From: Paramoeba atlantica
Lineage: Eukaryota > Discosea
Assembly (NCBI GenBank): GCA_977017575.1
Contig: CDRNVI010000053.1
Location: 1 to 64,000 of the forward strand
Direction: 5' to 3'
DNA: 64,000 nt
Position 1 is the first letter of the stretch, and each line of letters begins with the position of its first letter. The position numbers were made by a program, and so were the translations under genes. The notes below the pieces were generated by a model that was not told the DNA's origin, did not search any database, and saw only the letters and a list, made by a program, of their open reading frames with translations. Positions 1 through 9,056 of this stretch are shown piece by piece.

Positions 1-632
1 CGTGGATCCCCCCCTGGATCCCCCCCTGGACCCCCCCTGGATCCCCCCCTGGATCCCCCCCTGGATCCCCCCCTGGATCCCCCCCTGGATCCCCCCCTGG
101 ATCCCCCCCTGGACCCCCCCCTGGATCCCCCCCTGGATCCCCCCCTGGATCCCCCCCTGGATCCCCCCTGGACCCCCCCTGGATCCCCCCCTGGATCCCC
201 CCCTGGATCCTCCCCTGGATCCCCCCCTGGATCCCCCCTTGGATCCCCCCCTGGATCCCCCCCTGGATCCCCCCCTGGATCCCCCCCTGGATCCCCCCCT
301 GGATCCCCCCCTGGATCCCCCCCTGGATCCCCCCCTGGATCCCCCCCTGGATCCCCCCCTGGATCCCCCCCTGGATCCCCCCCTGGATCCCCCCGTGGAT
401 CCCCCCCTGGATCCCCCCCTGGACCCCCCCTGGATCCCCCCCTGGATCCCCCCCTGGATCCCCCTGGATCCCCCCCTGGATCCCCCCCTGGATCCCCCCC
501 TGGATCCCCCCCTGGATCCCCCCCTGGATCCCCCCCTGGATCCCCCCCTGGATCCCCCCCTGGATCCCCCCCTGGATCCCCCCCTGGATCCCCCCTGGAC
601 CCCCCCTGGACCCCCCCTGGATCCCCCCTGCC
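1..632. repeat. 12-bp minisatellite (TGGATCCCCCCC)n
   Basis: About fifty head-to-tail copies of a 12-bp unit TGGATCCCCCCC, most containing a GGATCC palindrome, with scattered variants (TGGACCCC, loss or gain of one C). It runs from the window edge to about 632, so its full size is unknown. Because 12 is a multiple of three, one frame stays open as a PPLD/PPWI repeat, but the frame slips between the two versions at indels and nothing suggests a real protein. It is not the TTAGGG telomere repeat of kinetoplastids. It could be subtelomeric or a chromosome-internal satellite. Confidence 0.95.
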
Positions 633-723
633 CCCCCTTCGGCGAATTGTGCGCCATAGAAAACTCTCGTGCAAGAAACCGACTTTTCTTATCGTCGAAA
701 AATAGCTACACCCCCCTCTCATA

Positions 724-780
724 AATAATGATAATGATAATAATAATTTTTCTGAGATTATCATTATTATTATCATTATT
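724..780. repeat. ATA/ATG trinucleotide hairpin
   Basis: A run of AAT/ATG triplets is followed after a short spacer by its inverted complement (ATTATCATTATTATT...), giving a long AT-rich stem. Similar triplets continue to about 805. It separates the GC-rich minisatellite from ordinary AT-rich spacer. Confidence 0.7.
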
Positions 781-805
781 ATTTTTATTATCATCATTAT
801 TTATG

Positions 806-1160
806 AACGCAATAAGGGGTGATCAGAAACAAACATACATCTGTGTAGTATATTTTTGTGGACGAAGGGAAATTGTTTGTTTACGAAGGGAAAAAGTAAG
901 ACGAGGTTAAAGAGATTACGGAAAAAATCTCGAGCTGACATGGAGGAGTAACGGTGGAATGAAAAGTTTTTGATAATTTTTGAGTAATTTTCACAGTCCG
1001 AGGTGATTTTTTTTTTCCAATTATCATTATTAATGAAGGGGGGTGTATTCTACTCATGATTTGTGACGCAATTTTGTGACGCCCTATTTTTTTAATGTCC
1101 TATTTTTACTTTAGCGAATCAAAACGATCCAGAAATTTATCGTCGCATCAAGCGGAAAGA
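806..1160. other. spacer before adenosylhomocysteinase
   Basis: AT-rich DNA with no supported gene. The small frame at 728-910 is low-complexity IIIF/LLSL sequence and is not accepted. Confidence 0.5.
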
Positions 1161-1185
1161 TTCTTCCTTGTTTTGCCTTTTCTAG
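1161..1185 (+). promoter_or_regulatory. putative spliced-leader acceptor of AHCY
   Basis: A 23-nt pyrimidine-rich tract ends in AG at 1184-1185, 11 nt before the ATG at 1197. In kinetoplastids this is where the spliced leader is joined. It lies downstream of the in-frame ATG at 1095, which argues that translation begins at 1197. The function is inferred from sequence alone. Confidence 0.55.
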
Positions 1186-1196
1186 TATCCCCTTAC

Positions 1197-2510
1197 ATGT
1201 CTGACTACAAAGTACGTGATATAACGCTTGCCGAGTGGGGACGCAAGGTAATAACCCTCTCTGAGGCCGAGATGCCGGGTCTCATGGAGCTGCGCCGTGA
1301 GTATGCTTCATTACAGCCATTACGCGGTGCCCGCATAGCTGGTTGTCTTCACATGACCATCCAGACCGCAGTGCTGATAGAGACGCTAACCCAATTGGGC
1401 GCCGAGGTCCGGTGGGCTTCCTGCAACATTTTTAGTACCCAGGACCACGCTGCTGCGGCGGTGGCGAAGACCGGGGTCGCGGTTTTTGCCTGGAAGGGAG
1501 AGACAGAGGAAGAATACCTGTGGTGCATTGAACAGACACTGAAGGGCTTCACTGGGGGCGATGGAGCCCCCAACATGATTCTCGACGATGGGGGAGACCT
1601 CACAAACATGGTGTTGGACCAGCACCCCGAGCTTGCGCGGAACATCTATGGCATATCCGAAGAGACCACGACCGGGGTAAAAAACTTGTTCCGTCGTGCC
1701 AAGGCTGGTACCCTCTCCATTCCTTCGATCAATGTCAATGACAGCGTAACGAAGTCAAAATTCGACAACCTCTATGGCTGTCGTGAGAGTCTTTTAGACG
1801 GTATTAAGCGCGCGACTGACGTGATGGTAGCAGGGAAGACAGCGCTTGTATGTGGGTATGGAGACGTGGGTAAGGGATGCGCGGCAGCCCTTCGTAACTT
1901 CGGAGCCCGTGTCGTAGTGACGGAGATTGACCCTATCAATGCCCTGCAGGCCAGTATGGAAGGGTACGAGGTGAACACAGTAGAGAATTGCGTTGAGCAA
2001 ACCCATATTTTTGTCACGTGCACGGGAAATGCAGACATTATTCGAGGTGAACACTTTGGACGCATGCGGGATAACACCATTGTGTGCAACATTGGTCATT
2101 TCGACAATGAACTCCAGGTCAACTGGCTGAAGGAAAATGCTGATCGAGTGGAGATTAAGCCCCAAGTTGACCAATTCACCCTACGCAACGGCCGACGCAT
2201 CATTCTGCTTGCGGAGGGGCGATTGGTGAACCTGGGCTGCGCCATGGGCCATCCCTCCTTCGTTATGTCCACTTCCTTCAGCAATCAAGTACTCGCTCAG
2301 ATTGAATTATGGACCAATCGCGAGTCCAAAAAGTATCCTCGAGGCGCGCAGACAGAGGTCTACTTTCTGCCCAAGGAGCTTGATGAGAAGGTTGCGCGTG
2401 CGCATCTGGGAATGTTGGGCGTAAAATTGACGGAGCTGCTCCCTTCGCAAGCGAAGTATATCGATGTATCTGTGAATGGCCCATACAAGCCTCCACACTA
2501 CCGTTATTAA
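1197..2510 (+). CDS. AHCY: adenosylhomocysteinase (S-adenosylhomocysteine hydrolase)
   Basis: This cytosolic enzyme splits S-adenosylhomocysteine into adenosine and homocysteine and so keeps methyltransferases active. The protein has 437 residues, the usual length. Visible hallmarks are H52 in the [13 protein letters not shown] motif, the DDGGDLTN and SEETTTGV substrate-site motifs, [11 protein letters not shown] with the NAD-contacting lysine, the dinucleotide motif GYGDVGKG at about 220-227, and the conserved C-terminal KPPHYRY. The open frame extends upstream to an ATG at 1095. I chose 1197 because the protein then starts MSDYKV, as family members do, and because a strong acceptor-like AG lies just upstream. 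From memory the sequence resembles trypanosomatid versions most closely. Confidence 0.97.
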   Translation: MSDYKVRDITLAEWGRKVITLSEAEMPGLMELRREYASLQPLRGARIAGCLHMTIQTAVLIETLTQLGAEVRWASCNIFSTQDHAAAAVAKTGVAVFAWKGETEEEYLWCIEQTLKGFTGGDGAPNMILDDGGDLTNMVLDQHPELARNIYGISEETTTGVKNLFRRAKAGTLSIPSINVNDSVTKSKFDNLYGCRESLLDGIKRATDVMVAGKTALVCGYGDVGKGCAAALRNFGARVVVTEIDPINALQASMEGYEVNTVENCVEQTHIFVTCTGNADIIRGEHFGRMRDNTIVCNIGHFDNELQVNWLKENADRVEIKPQVDQFTLRNGRRIILLAEGRLVNLGCAMGHPSFVMSTSFSNQVLAQIELWTNRESKKYPRGAQTEVYFLPKELDEKVARAHLGMLGVKLTELLPSQAKYIDVSVNGPYKPPHYRY

Positions 2511-3356
2511 AGGAGATTTACGCATTTTGTTGCGGTAAAGCTAAAGGAAATCGAGCGCATCGAGCGAGACAACAGTATTTCTTATAGAGTTCTATTTTTA
2601 ATTTCATGATTCTTTAATTCCAGGTTGCGAATTATATTCATATTATTTTTTCTCATTATAAGTGTCTGCATTTTTCAGAAAAAGATATTTTTGATTTTAT
2701 CTAATAGTTACACCCGACCTTGATTATATTGATTTGTTTGTGTCAATGATATTACCTTCAAATTTTGTCATGTTTTCAATGTTGCATTTTTCCGTACTAA
2801 GTTTGAGTCTTAGATAATACGACTTTCTACACTACTACAATTAAGGTCCCAAATTTGAAATCCGAACAAAAAATAAATGTCTTGATATTGAATGAACGCA
2901 GTAGTACATTGAGTGGGCTAAGAAGAAACTAATCCTACACTACAATATGCGTCAGGGTATGACAAAGCAAAAACATTATATTCGACGTACAAAAGATCTG
3001 CACGTTCGCTTAATTTGTAATTTGTTTTTAAAGCTATTAAAAGATTTCTTCGCGCGAATAAAGATACCCATACAGTATATTGAAGCTACAAGTAACACAA
3101 GACAGGACTATATCCTTATCATGATTACCACATACCATGATACTCAAATATTTTAGCCCAACTCATTCCGTTCTTTTACACAACCCCACCACCAGAACCC
3201 CTCTTCACACATGACCCAGACAACCTCCCCTACCCCCCTTTGTCTCTCCACCTCACCGTTCTTCACCCCTCCCCCTCCCTCTCCTCTTCCCTAAAAACCC
3301 AACCTCTTGCTCAAAACCAACACACACAGATCCCCCCCCCCACACACCCCCACCCC
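2511..3356. other. spacer, AT-rich then C-rich
   Basis: The first 640 bases are AT-rich with no convincing gene; a 69-codon frame at 2947-3156 has no recognisable features. From about 3160 the + strand becomes strongly C-rich and AG-poor. This probably includes the acceptor tract of the next gene, with a candidate AG near 3329. Confidence 0.5.
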
Positions 3357-4928
3357 ATGCGAAAACCAACCCTTCGTCTCTCCCCCCCCTCCCCCTTCCG
3401 TCCCCTCTTCGCCCATCTCCGCATCCCGGAGGGCCACTGGACGGACTGGGGGCTCCTCGACCCCCTGCGCCCCCCCTCGCTCCACCCCCTCGGGGACAGC
3501 CTGATCCAGCGCGTGGTGCACGACGCCCTGGTGGCGGGGGTGGTGGGGGGGCAGCGGGGTGGGGGGGGTGGACCGGTGGCCAGGGAGGGGGGAGGGGGGG
3601 GTCCACCCCCAGCAACAACAACAACAACAACAACAACAACCCCCACAACAACAACAGGAGTCCCGGATATCTCCTCCTCCCCGTTTTTCCTCTCCCCGGA
3701 GTTCCTCCGTGGGTGCGGGGCTCCGTTTCTGCATCCGTACTACCTGCGGATGGTGGGGGAGGAGGTGGGGTTGCTGGAGCTGGGGTGGGGGCCTGGGGAG
3801 GGGGGGGAGGACGCGGGGAGGGCCTCCCCCCGGCTCTTCGCGGGGAGCCTACACGCCCCGGATGGTTTCTCCACCTCGCTGTGCCTCCCGGGGGACCGTT
3901 TTGCCCCCTCGCCGTTGCCGCGGCGGTTGGCGCATTTGATGGCGGCGGTGAGGATGGAGAGGGGGAGGGGGAAGGCGGAGGAGGTGGTGAGGAGGTGGTT
4001 TAGGATTCCCGGGGAGGGAGGGGGTGGGGGTGGCTCTTCTTCTCCGCTTTGCTCTTCTCCTCCTTCTGCTCTCGATGAGGAGATCGCGTCCTCTCCCGTT
4101 CCTGTGTCATGGGGACGGGCGGGGTTGGAGGCGCTACACCGGGTAGTGAAACGGTATCCCCATGCGACAGGGTCGGTGGCGTTGTCGGTGATGTCGGTGT
4201 GTGGGATTGATCCGGTGTGGGAGGTGCAAATAGAGCCGGAGGGGGGAGGGGCGGGGGGAGAAGAGGGGGGAGAGTGGTCTTCTTCGAATACGTACTCCCC
4301 GGTTGCTGAAAAAAGGGAGGAACCTTCCACCACGTCCACCACCCCGAGTCTCCTCACGGATGGGCTCCAACGGATGTACACAATGACTCCAGAGGCGTTG
4401 GACGCGGCGTTACAAGATCCCGGCTCGGGAATTTATCAAGGGAGTGAGTATGCCGGGAATCCGAATGACCCACCCCTCCCCTCAGGGTGGATGTCCCATA
4501 CCGAGTCTGTGCCGTACCAAAAACAACCCCTCCCCCCTCCCCGGAGCTACCTCGACACGATATGCAGCGTTCCGACCCCGTCTGCTGGTTCGGTCGGGAC
4601 CGAGGGGAGTGGATTCTTCACCTCCGCCCTGCGTCGCTTCCCGACCTCCTCGGAGCGCCCGGAATCCTATTTCGAGCACAACAAGGACATCGGCCGCGGG
4701 GTACGCTACCAAACCCATGGGTTAGATGCGGCCCGGTTCGTGGAGAGTCACTGTGTGCCGATGCGGCGACGGTTTTGTGTACGCGCGTACAACCGGGTAA
4801 CGAACGCGGTGATTGCCACAGCCACAGCCGGGAGTTTCACCGAGGCCCGGAATGAGGTCCTGGAGAGGTTTCTGGTGGGGCTAGCCGCGGATCTGCAGCG
4901 TTTGGACTATAGGGGTAGGGCGGGATGA
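3357..4928 (+). CDS. unknown GC-rich protein, possible mitochondrial presequence
   Basis: A 523-residue protein I do not recognise. The open frame continues upstream without an ATG, so the first ATG at 3357 is taken. It gives the start MRKPTLRLS followed by R, S, F and L residues, compatible with a mitochondrial presequence. The middle holds low-complexity Gly, Thr and Glu-rich stretches, including a poly-Thr run from a CAA microsatellite. The most ordered part is the last 80 residues (HCVPMRRRFCVRAYNRV... then TEARNEVLERFL), an alternating strand-then-helix pattern that might be a small RNA-binding fold. The base composition is extreme: C-rich for the first 180 bases, then G-rich. It is probably real because the frame stays open through 1.5 kb and the ends look structured. 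Confidence 0.6.
   Translation: MRKPTLRLSPPSPFRPLFAHLRIPEGHWTDWGLLDPLRPPSLHPLGDSLIQRVVHDALVAGVVGGQRGGGGGPVAREGGGGGPPPATTTTTTTTTPTTTTGVPDISSSPFFLSPEFLRGCGAPFLHPYYLRMVGEEVGLLELGWGPGEGGEDAGRASPRLFAGSLHAPDGFSTSLCLPGDRFAPSPLPRRLAHLMAAVRMERGRGKAEEVVRRWFRIPGEGGGGGGSSSPLCSSPPSALDEEIASSPVPVSWGRAGLEALHRVVKRYPHATGSVALSVMSVCGIDPVWEVQIEPEGGGAGGEEGGEWSSSNTYSPVAEKREEPSTTSTTPSLLTDGLQRMYTMTPEALDAALQDPGSGIYQGSEYAGNPNDPPLPSGWMSHTESVPYQKQPLPPPRSYLDTICSVPTPSAGSVGTEGSGFFTSALRRFPTSSERPESYFEHNKDIGRGVRYQTHGLDAARFVESHCVPMRRRFCVRAYNRVTNAVIATATAGSFTEARNEVLERFLVGLAADLQRLDYRGRAG
3613..3656 (+). repeat. CAA/ACA microsatellite inside a CDS
   Basis: About a dozen ACA triplets with one short interruption (CCCCC) encode nearly all threonine in the unknown protein at 3357-4928. 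Confidence 0.85.
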
Positions 4929-5132
4929 GAAAAAGGGGAGAATAGGGGGGGGGGGGTTGTGGTCTTTGTAAGCGTAAAAATAATAAGAAAGGTGTAGCCT
5001 TTGGAGTGCTTCGTTTCGAAAGGATGAGGGGGGGGGGATGTTTTTACTGTTTGTACGAAACCCTTTCTTGCGAAGAAAAACCAAAAACCCTTGCCCTACA
5101 CTCCTCTTTTTCCTTTACCTCTTTTCCCCCCC

Positions 5133-6917
5133 ATGCAACCCCAAGTCCTCCTCCTCCGCGAGGGCACGGACTGCTCCCAAGGCAGGCCCCAGCTCCTCTC
5201 CAACATCCACGCCTGTCTCGCGGTCGTGGACCTTGTGCGCTCCACCCTGGGGCCGTGCGGGATGGACAAGCTCCTCCGCGCGGGCTCGGGCCCCTGCGTG
5301 ATCAGCAACGACGGGGCGACGGTGCTGTCGGGCCTCGAGGTGGTCCACCCCGCGGCGCGGTGCCTGGTGGAGATGGCGCAGGCGCAGGACGCGGAGGTCG
5401 GGGACGGCACCACCACCACCGCGGTGCTCGCGGGGGAGCTCCTGCGCGAGGCCAGGCTGCTGCTCGAGGACGGGTTCCACCCCCGGGTGATCGTCGCGGC
5501 GTACCGCGCGGCGTGTGAGAAAGCGGTGGAGGTGGTGCGCACGCGGGCGGTGCCGTTTGGGGCGATGGGTGAAGAAGAGGAAACAGAAGAGAAAACGGAT
5601 AAAAAGGAAAGTGAGGAGAAGAAAGGGATCACTCAGGATCGTAAATTGCATGAACTGTTGGTGAAATGTGCCGCGACGGCGTTGAACTCGAAATTGATCT
5701 CCGCCCAGCGGTTTTATTTTGCGGAGATGGCCGTGAATGCGGTGTGTTGTTTAGGGGAGAGCAAAGATATCAATCGGATTGGCATCAAACAAGTCCATGG
5801 TGGAGGGGTGCGGGATTCGTTTCTGGTGAACGGGGTAGCGTTTAAAAAGACGTTTAGTTATGCGGGGTTTGAACAACAACCGAAACAGTTTGAGAAGCCC
5901 ACGGTGTTGTTGTTAAATGTGGAGCTGGAGTTGAAGGCAGAGAAGGATAATGCGGAGGTTCGGATTAAGGGCCCCTCGGAGTACCAAGCGATTGTGGATG
6001 CGGAGTGGCGGATTATCTATGAAAAGCTGGAGAACTGCGTAAACAGCGGGGCACACATTGTGCTCTCCAAGCTCCCGATCGGGGATTTAGCCACGCAGTA
6101 CTTTGCGGATCGTGGGATCTTTTGTGCTGGGCGGGTGAGCGCGGAGGACATGACCCGAGTCGCGGTGGCTACCAATGCCAAAATCCAATCCTCCACCCAT
6201 GACCTTCTCCCGGAGCATTTAGGCTCCTGTGGTGCGTTCGAGGAAAAGCAAGTCGGGGATGAGCGCTACAACCTGTTTACCGGCTGTGATGGGGCAAAAA
6301 CCGCCACCCTTGTGCTTCGTGGCGGTGCGCCACAATTTATTGAAGAAGCCGAACGTTCCCTGCACGATGCCATTATGATTGTCAAGCGCGCGTTGCAGCA
6401 CAAAGCCATTGTCGCGGGCGGGGGAGCCATCGATATGGAAATTGCCAAGGAGCTCCGGGACTATGCTCGATTTGAAATCCAGGGAAAGCAGCAGCTCGCG
6501 GTGCACAGCTTCGCGAAAGCCATGGAGGTCATTCCCCATACGATTGCGGAAAATGCCGGACATGATGCCGCGATGATTTTAAATAAACTAAGGCACCGAC
6601 ACCATACGGATCAAAAGGAAGGAAAGTGGTATGGGGTGGATGTTAGCAATGGGGATATTGTAAACACGTATGAGACATTTGTGTGGGAACCCGAGATTGT
6701 AAAGATTAACGCACTGCACAGTGCCACCGAGGCGGCGTGTGTGATTTTAAGCATCGACGAGACAATTAAAAACCAAGAGAGTGAGGCTGGGGCCGGGTCC
6801 CCGGGGGCGCGAGGTGGGGGTGGAGGGGCACGCACGAATCTGTCCCAGCAGGGGATGGCGGGGATGGCAAAGGGTCTTCCCGGGGTGAAGACGCTGAAGG
6901 GACGAGGGGGGCGATAG
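5133..6917 (+). CDS. CCT7: T-complex protein 1 subunit eta
   Basis: One of the eight subunits of the cytosolic chaperonin TRiC/CCT, which folds actin, tubulin and other proteins with ATP. The protein has 594 residues. The N-terminus (LLREGTDCSQGRPQLLSNI) matches the eta subunit in particular. The ATPase motif GDGTTTT lies at about 90-96, and the AIVAGGGAIDMEIAKELR motif near 426-443 is also typical. A short acidic Lys/Glu-rich insert (EEEETEEKTDKKESEEKK) follows residue 145, and the C-terminus is Gly/Arg-rich. The frame is open upstream from a TTG at 5091, but 5133 is the first ATG and fits the family. The 5' third is very GC-rich and the 3' part is closer to the window average. Confidence 0.96.
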   Translation: MQPQVLLLREGTDCSQGRPQLLSNIHACLAVVDLVRSTLGPCGMDKLLRAGSGPCVISNDGATVLSGLEVVHPAARCLVEMAQAQDAEVGDGTTTTAVLAGELLREARLLLEDGFHPRVIVAAYRAACEKAVEVVRTRAVPFGAMGEEEETEEKTDKKESEEKKGITQDRKLHELLVKCAATALNSKLISAQRFYFAEMAVNAVCCLGESKDINRIGIKQVHGGGVRDSFLVNGVAFKKTFSYAGFEQQPKQFEKPTVLLLNVELELKAEKDNAEVRIKGPSEYQAIVDAEWRIIYEKLENCVNSGAHIVLSKLPIGDLATQYFADRGIFCAGRVSAEDMTRVAVATNAKIQSSTHDLLPEHLGSCGAFEEKQVGDERYNLFTGCDGAKTATLVLRGGAPQFIEEAERSLHDAIMIVKRALQHKAIVAGGGAIDMEIAKELRDYARFEIQGKQQLAVHSFAKAMEVIPHTIAENAGHDAAMILNKLRHRHHTDQKEGKWYGVDVSNGDIVNTYETFVWEPEIVKINALHSATEAACVILSIDETIKNQESEAGAGSPGARGGGGGARTNLSQQGMAGMAKGLPGVKTLKGRGGR

Positions 6918-7315
6918 GGGGATTAGGGAGAGAGTGAAATGTGGAGGGGGAGTTGAGGGGGGATACGTGGAAAAGGAAACGGAGGCTGATTTGTATGGAT
7001 AACATTTGATATGTATTGGTTTTCAAAGCTTTTGGCAATACGCGCATGTAGTGTGGCAACATTTCATCTGATATATGATCATCTGGTTTTACGAATATTT
7101 TTCTATCTGACGCGCTATTGGCACAAGTACGAATGCGTTTTTTACCCCCATGGACATCGGAATATATTTCCCAACATATAGAATAGAATGAACTACGTTA
7201 GCATTGATGCACTGTTTTCATTTTATCATTAGAAAACACAATGTAACGAGAGCATCAAGGCTACAATGTAATCAAACTTGTGTCGTTGGTCCGGTGCTGT
7301 TTCTGAAGATCCAGC
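6918..7315. other. spacer between CCT7 and biotin ligase
   Basis: The first 60 bases are G-rich, continuing the composition of the gene end, and then it is AT-rich. I see no gene or repeat in it. Confidence 0.5.
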
Positions 7316-8299
7316 ATGATTCCGCGTGTCATACAACCGTATTCGAAATGTCGCTTCACTTTGCCAAAGTCGTTCATATCTCATTACCATTTTTCAGAGG
7401 TGCGGTCCACGATGGACGAGATTCGCCGTCTTATTACGGAAGAAAACAAGTTTCCTTCTCCTGGGACTACGGTTTGCCATCGACAGCGTTCCACTCACAT
7501 CTGCCCGTTATTGTGCACCGCTGACACACAGGTAATGGGACGTGGTAGCTCTGGACGTGTCTGGCATTCGTTCCCTGGTAATTTATTCGCAACGATAGGC
7601 GTTCGGGCTTCTAGCGTGAATGGAAGTGTAGTTCTACGTGATGGCACTTTGTTATGGGCACTGGTTGGCATATGTCTTCATGATACTTTGAGCAAAATGA
7701 AATTTGAATCAAGAAAAGAAAACAGAGGTAAAAAAATTTCTTTGAAGTGGCCGAATGACGTATTGTTAGGGGACAGAAAAGTAGCAGGGACCTTGATAGA
7801 ATTTTACAAGGAATATTACCTAATAGGCATCGGTGTAAACATCAGCAGTGCGCCGCAAATAAACGATGGAGGTCGACTGGCAACCTCATTGCTTGATGGC
7901 GCCGACAATGTGGGTTGTATAACTGGAAAGAATGCCAAAAGAACACACCCCGAGTATATTAGTAAAGTGTCCCGCGAAATACTTCGTCGGTTTATTTCTC
8001 AAATAAGACATTCCTTGGAGAATAACGAAAAGGGTTCAGAAGCTTTGATTTACAATGGAGATGACATTCACCCACACTTTATGAGTGGCGAGGGGTTGTT
8101 GAAAGACTATGAAAAGCGCATGGACCTGTCCATTACTGTGTCTCGTAGGCGAGAAAAGAACTCACAGGGGGGCTTTATAGACGAGAAGAATCATCAAAAA
8201 AATTCTCTTCGTGTATCCGGACTACAAACTGATGGAGGACTTTTAGTATTCGATAAAAACTTGAAAAGGGTTGTTTTGTACAACGACTACTTGGACTAA
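7316..8299 (+). CDS. biotin-[acetyl-CoA carboxylase/other] protein ligase
   Basis: This enzyme activates biotin with ATP and attaches it to carboxylases. The protein has 327 residues. The catalytic domain shows GRGSSGRVW at 75-83 (the biotinyl-AMP loop), KWPNDV at 144-149, KVAGTLIE at 155-162 and GIGVNI at 171-176. A small C-terminal domain ends with a Gly-rich turn (LQTDGGLLVFDKNL). The bacterial-type regulatory DNA-binding domain is absent. The start at 7316 keeps the STMDEIRRL segment, which matches the usual first helix of the catalytic domain. A good acceptor-like site at 7396-7397 would instead start the protein at 7412 and remove 32 residues. The upstream 32 residues are basic and could target mitochondria. 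Confidence 0.93.
   Translation: MIPRVIQPYSKCRFTLPKSFISHYHFSEVRSTMDEIRRLITEENKFPSPGTTVCHRQRSTHICPLLCTADTQVMGRGSSGRVWHSFPGNLFATIGVRASSVNGSVVLRDGTLLWALVGICLHDTLSKMKFESRKENRGKKISLKWPNDVLLGDRKVAGTLIEFYKEYYLIGIGVNISSAPQINDGGRLATSLLDGADNVGCITGKNAKRTHPEYISKVSREILRRFISQIRHSLENNEKGSEALIYNGDDIHPHFMSGEGLLKDYEKRMDLSITVSRRREKNSQGGFIDEKNHQKNSLRVSGLQTDGGLLVFDKNLKRVVLYNDYLD
7380..7397 (+). promoter_or_regulatory. possible internal spliced-leader acceptor in the biotin ligase gene
   Basis: A pyrimidine-rich stretch ending CATTTTTCAG, with AG at 7396-7397, lies inside the frame and 14 nt before an in-frame ATG at 7412. If used, it would make a shorter protein lacking the basic N-terminus. This rests on sequence pattern only. 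Confidence 0.35.
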
Positions 8300-8344
8300 T
8301 GAAGAGATATAGATTATCTACGACTTAAAGCGGATCGTTTTTAG

Positions 8345-8623
8345 ATGTCTCTTTCTATGTTATCAATCTTGCCTTCGACATGCACTAAAAAATACGTACG
8401 TACATCGAAAAAAGTGTCTCTCTCCGCGCTCTTCCCCCTCGGCGTGACGGCGTCTTTTCGTTTTGCGACCTTCACGTCTCCCACCCTCGTACAGCAACCT
8501 AAAGTATCTGATACTGCTAACGTGGAGGGAGCGGAGGTCTGGGACCATAGGGGCGCATGTGGAATGGTCTGGGGTAGGGAGTTATTGTTCAGTGAGGTAG
8601 GGAGTGAGGGAGGGGAACCATGA
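8345..8623 (+). CDS. small protein, possibly mitochondrial
   Basis: A 92-residue candidate with no recognised domain. Three things favour it. An AG preceded by GTTTTT abuts the ATG and could be an acceptor. The first 50 residues have no acidic residue and many Ser, Thr, Lys and Arg, as in mitochondrial presequences. The DNA also shows the same shift from C-rich to G-rich that marks several firm genes here. The C-terminal half (EVWDHRGACGMVWGRELL) is more hydrophilic. It may still be chance. Confidence 0.4.
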   Translation: MSLSMLSILPSTCTKKYVRTSKKVSLSALFPLGVTASFRFATFTSPTLVQQPKVSDTANVEGAEVWDHRGACGMVWGRELLFSEVGSEGGEP

Positions 8624-9056
8624 GAGGGTTAAGGGGAGTAAGAAGGGTGAAGGGTTAGCAAGGGTGAAGGGTTAGTAAGTGGGAAAGTTGGAAATATAGA
8701 TAAAAAAGCTAGACTCTATACTACTCTATACTCCCCCCAATTATTTGCAAAGAAAACATACATTATATTTTGTAGTACAATACTGCACAGTGTAATATAT
8801 TTTGACGCCACATTTTTCCTTCTAGAGCTTTAGTGCTTTTGAAAAGGTCTATTAGATTCATGTGTGATGAGTACACGAGTCTTTCAAGATAATGCCTTAT
8901 CGAGTCTCCTTAGGATGCATACTGCTTGCTATTGATACTTCATCTTGATTATCGATCTTTGGTTGCTGTTGTTCTTCAATGACGTATCACTGAGCGCTGG
9001 TCAGTATCCTTTCTTTTCACCACACTATTAATTACGCAAGCGCAAAGATTGCCTTC
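8624..9056. other. spacer with short GGGTTAG-like direct repeats
   Basis: The start holds repeats of AAGGGTGAAGGGTTAG (about 8634-8680). The rest is AT-rich. A GTGATGA at 8874-8880 recalls a snoRNA C box, but no paired D box geometry was found. Confidence 0.45.

Noticed and set aside
2-724. 240-codon open frame made of PPLD/PPWI repeats
   Set aside because: It only exists because the 12-bp satellite keeps a frame open; it switches pattern at indels and ends in unrelated sequence.
2947-3156. 69-codon frame in the spacer after AHCY
   Set aside because: No conserved features, AT-rich codon pattern of spacer type.
8874-8995. Possible C/D snoRNA (GTGATGA ... CTGA)
   Set aside because: The boxes are too far apart, there is no terminal stem, and no guide segment could be justified.
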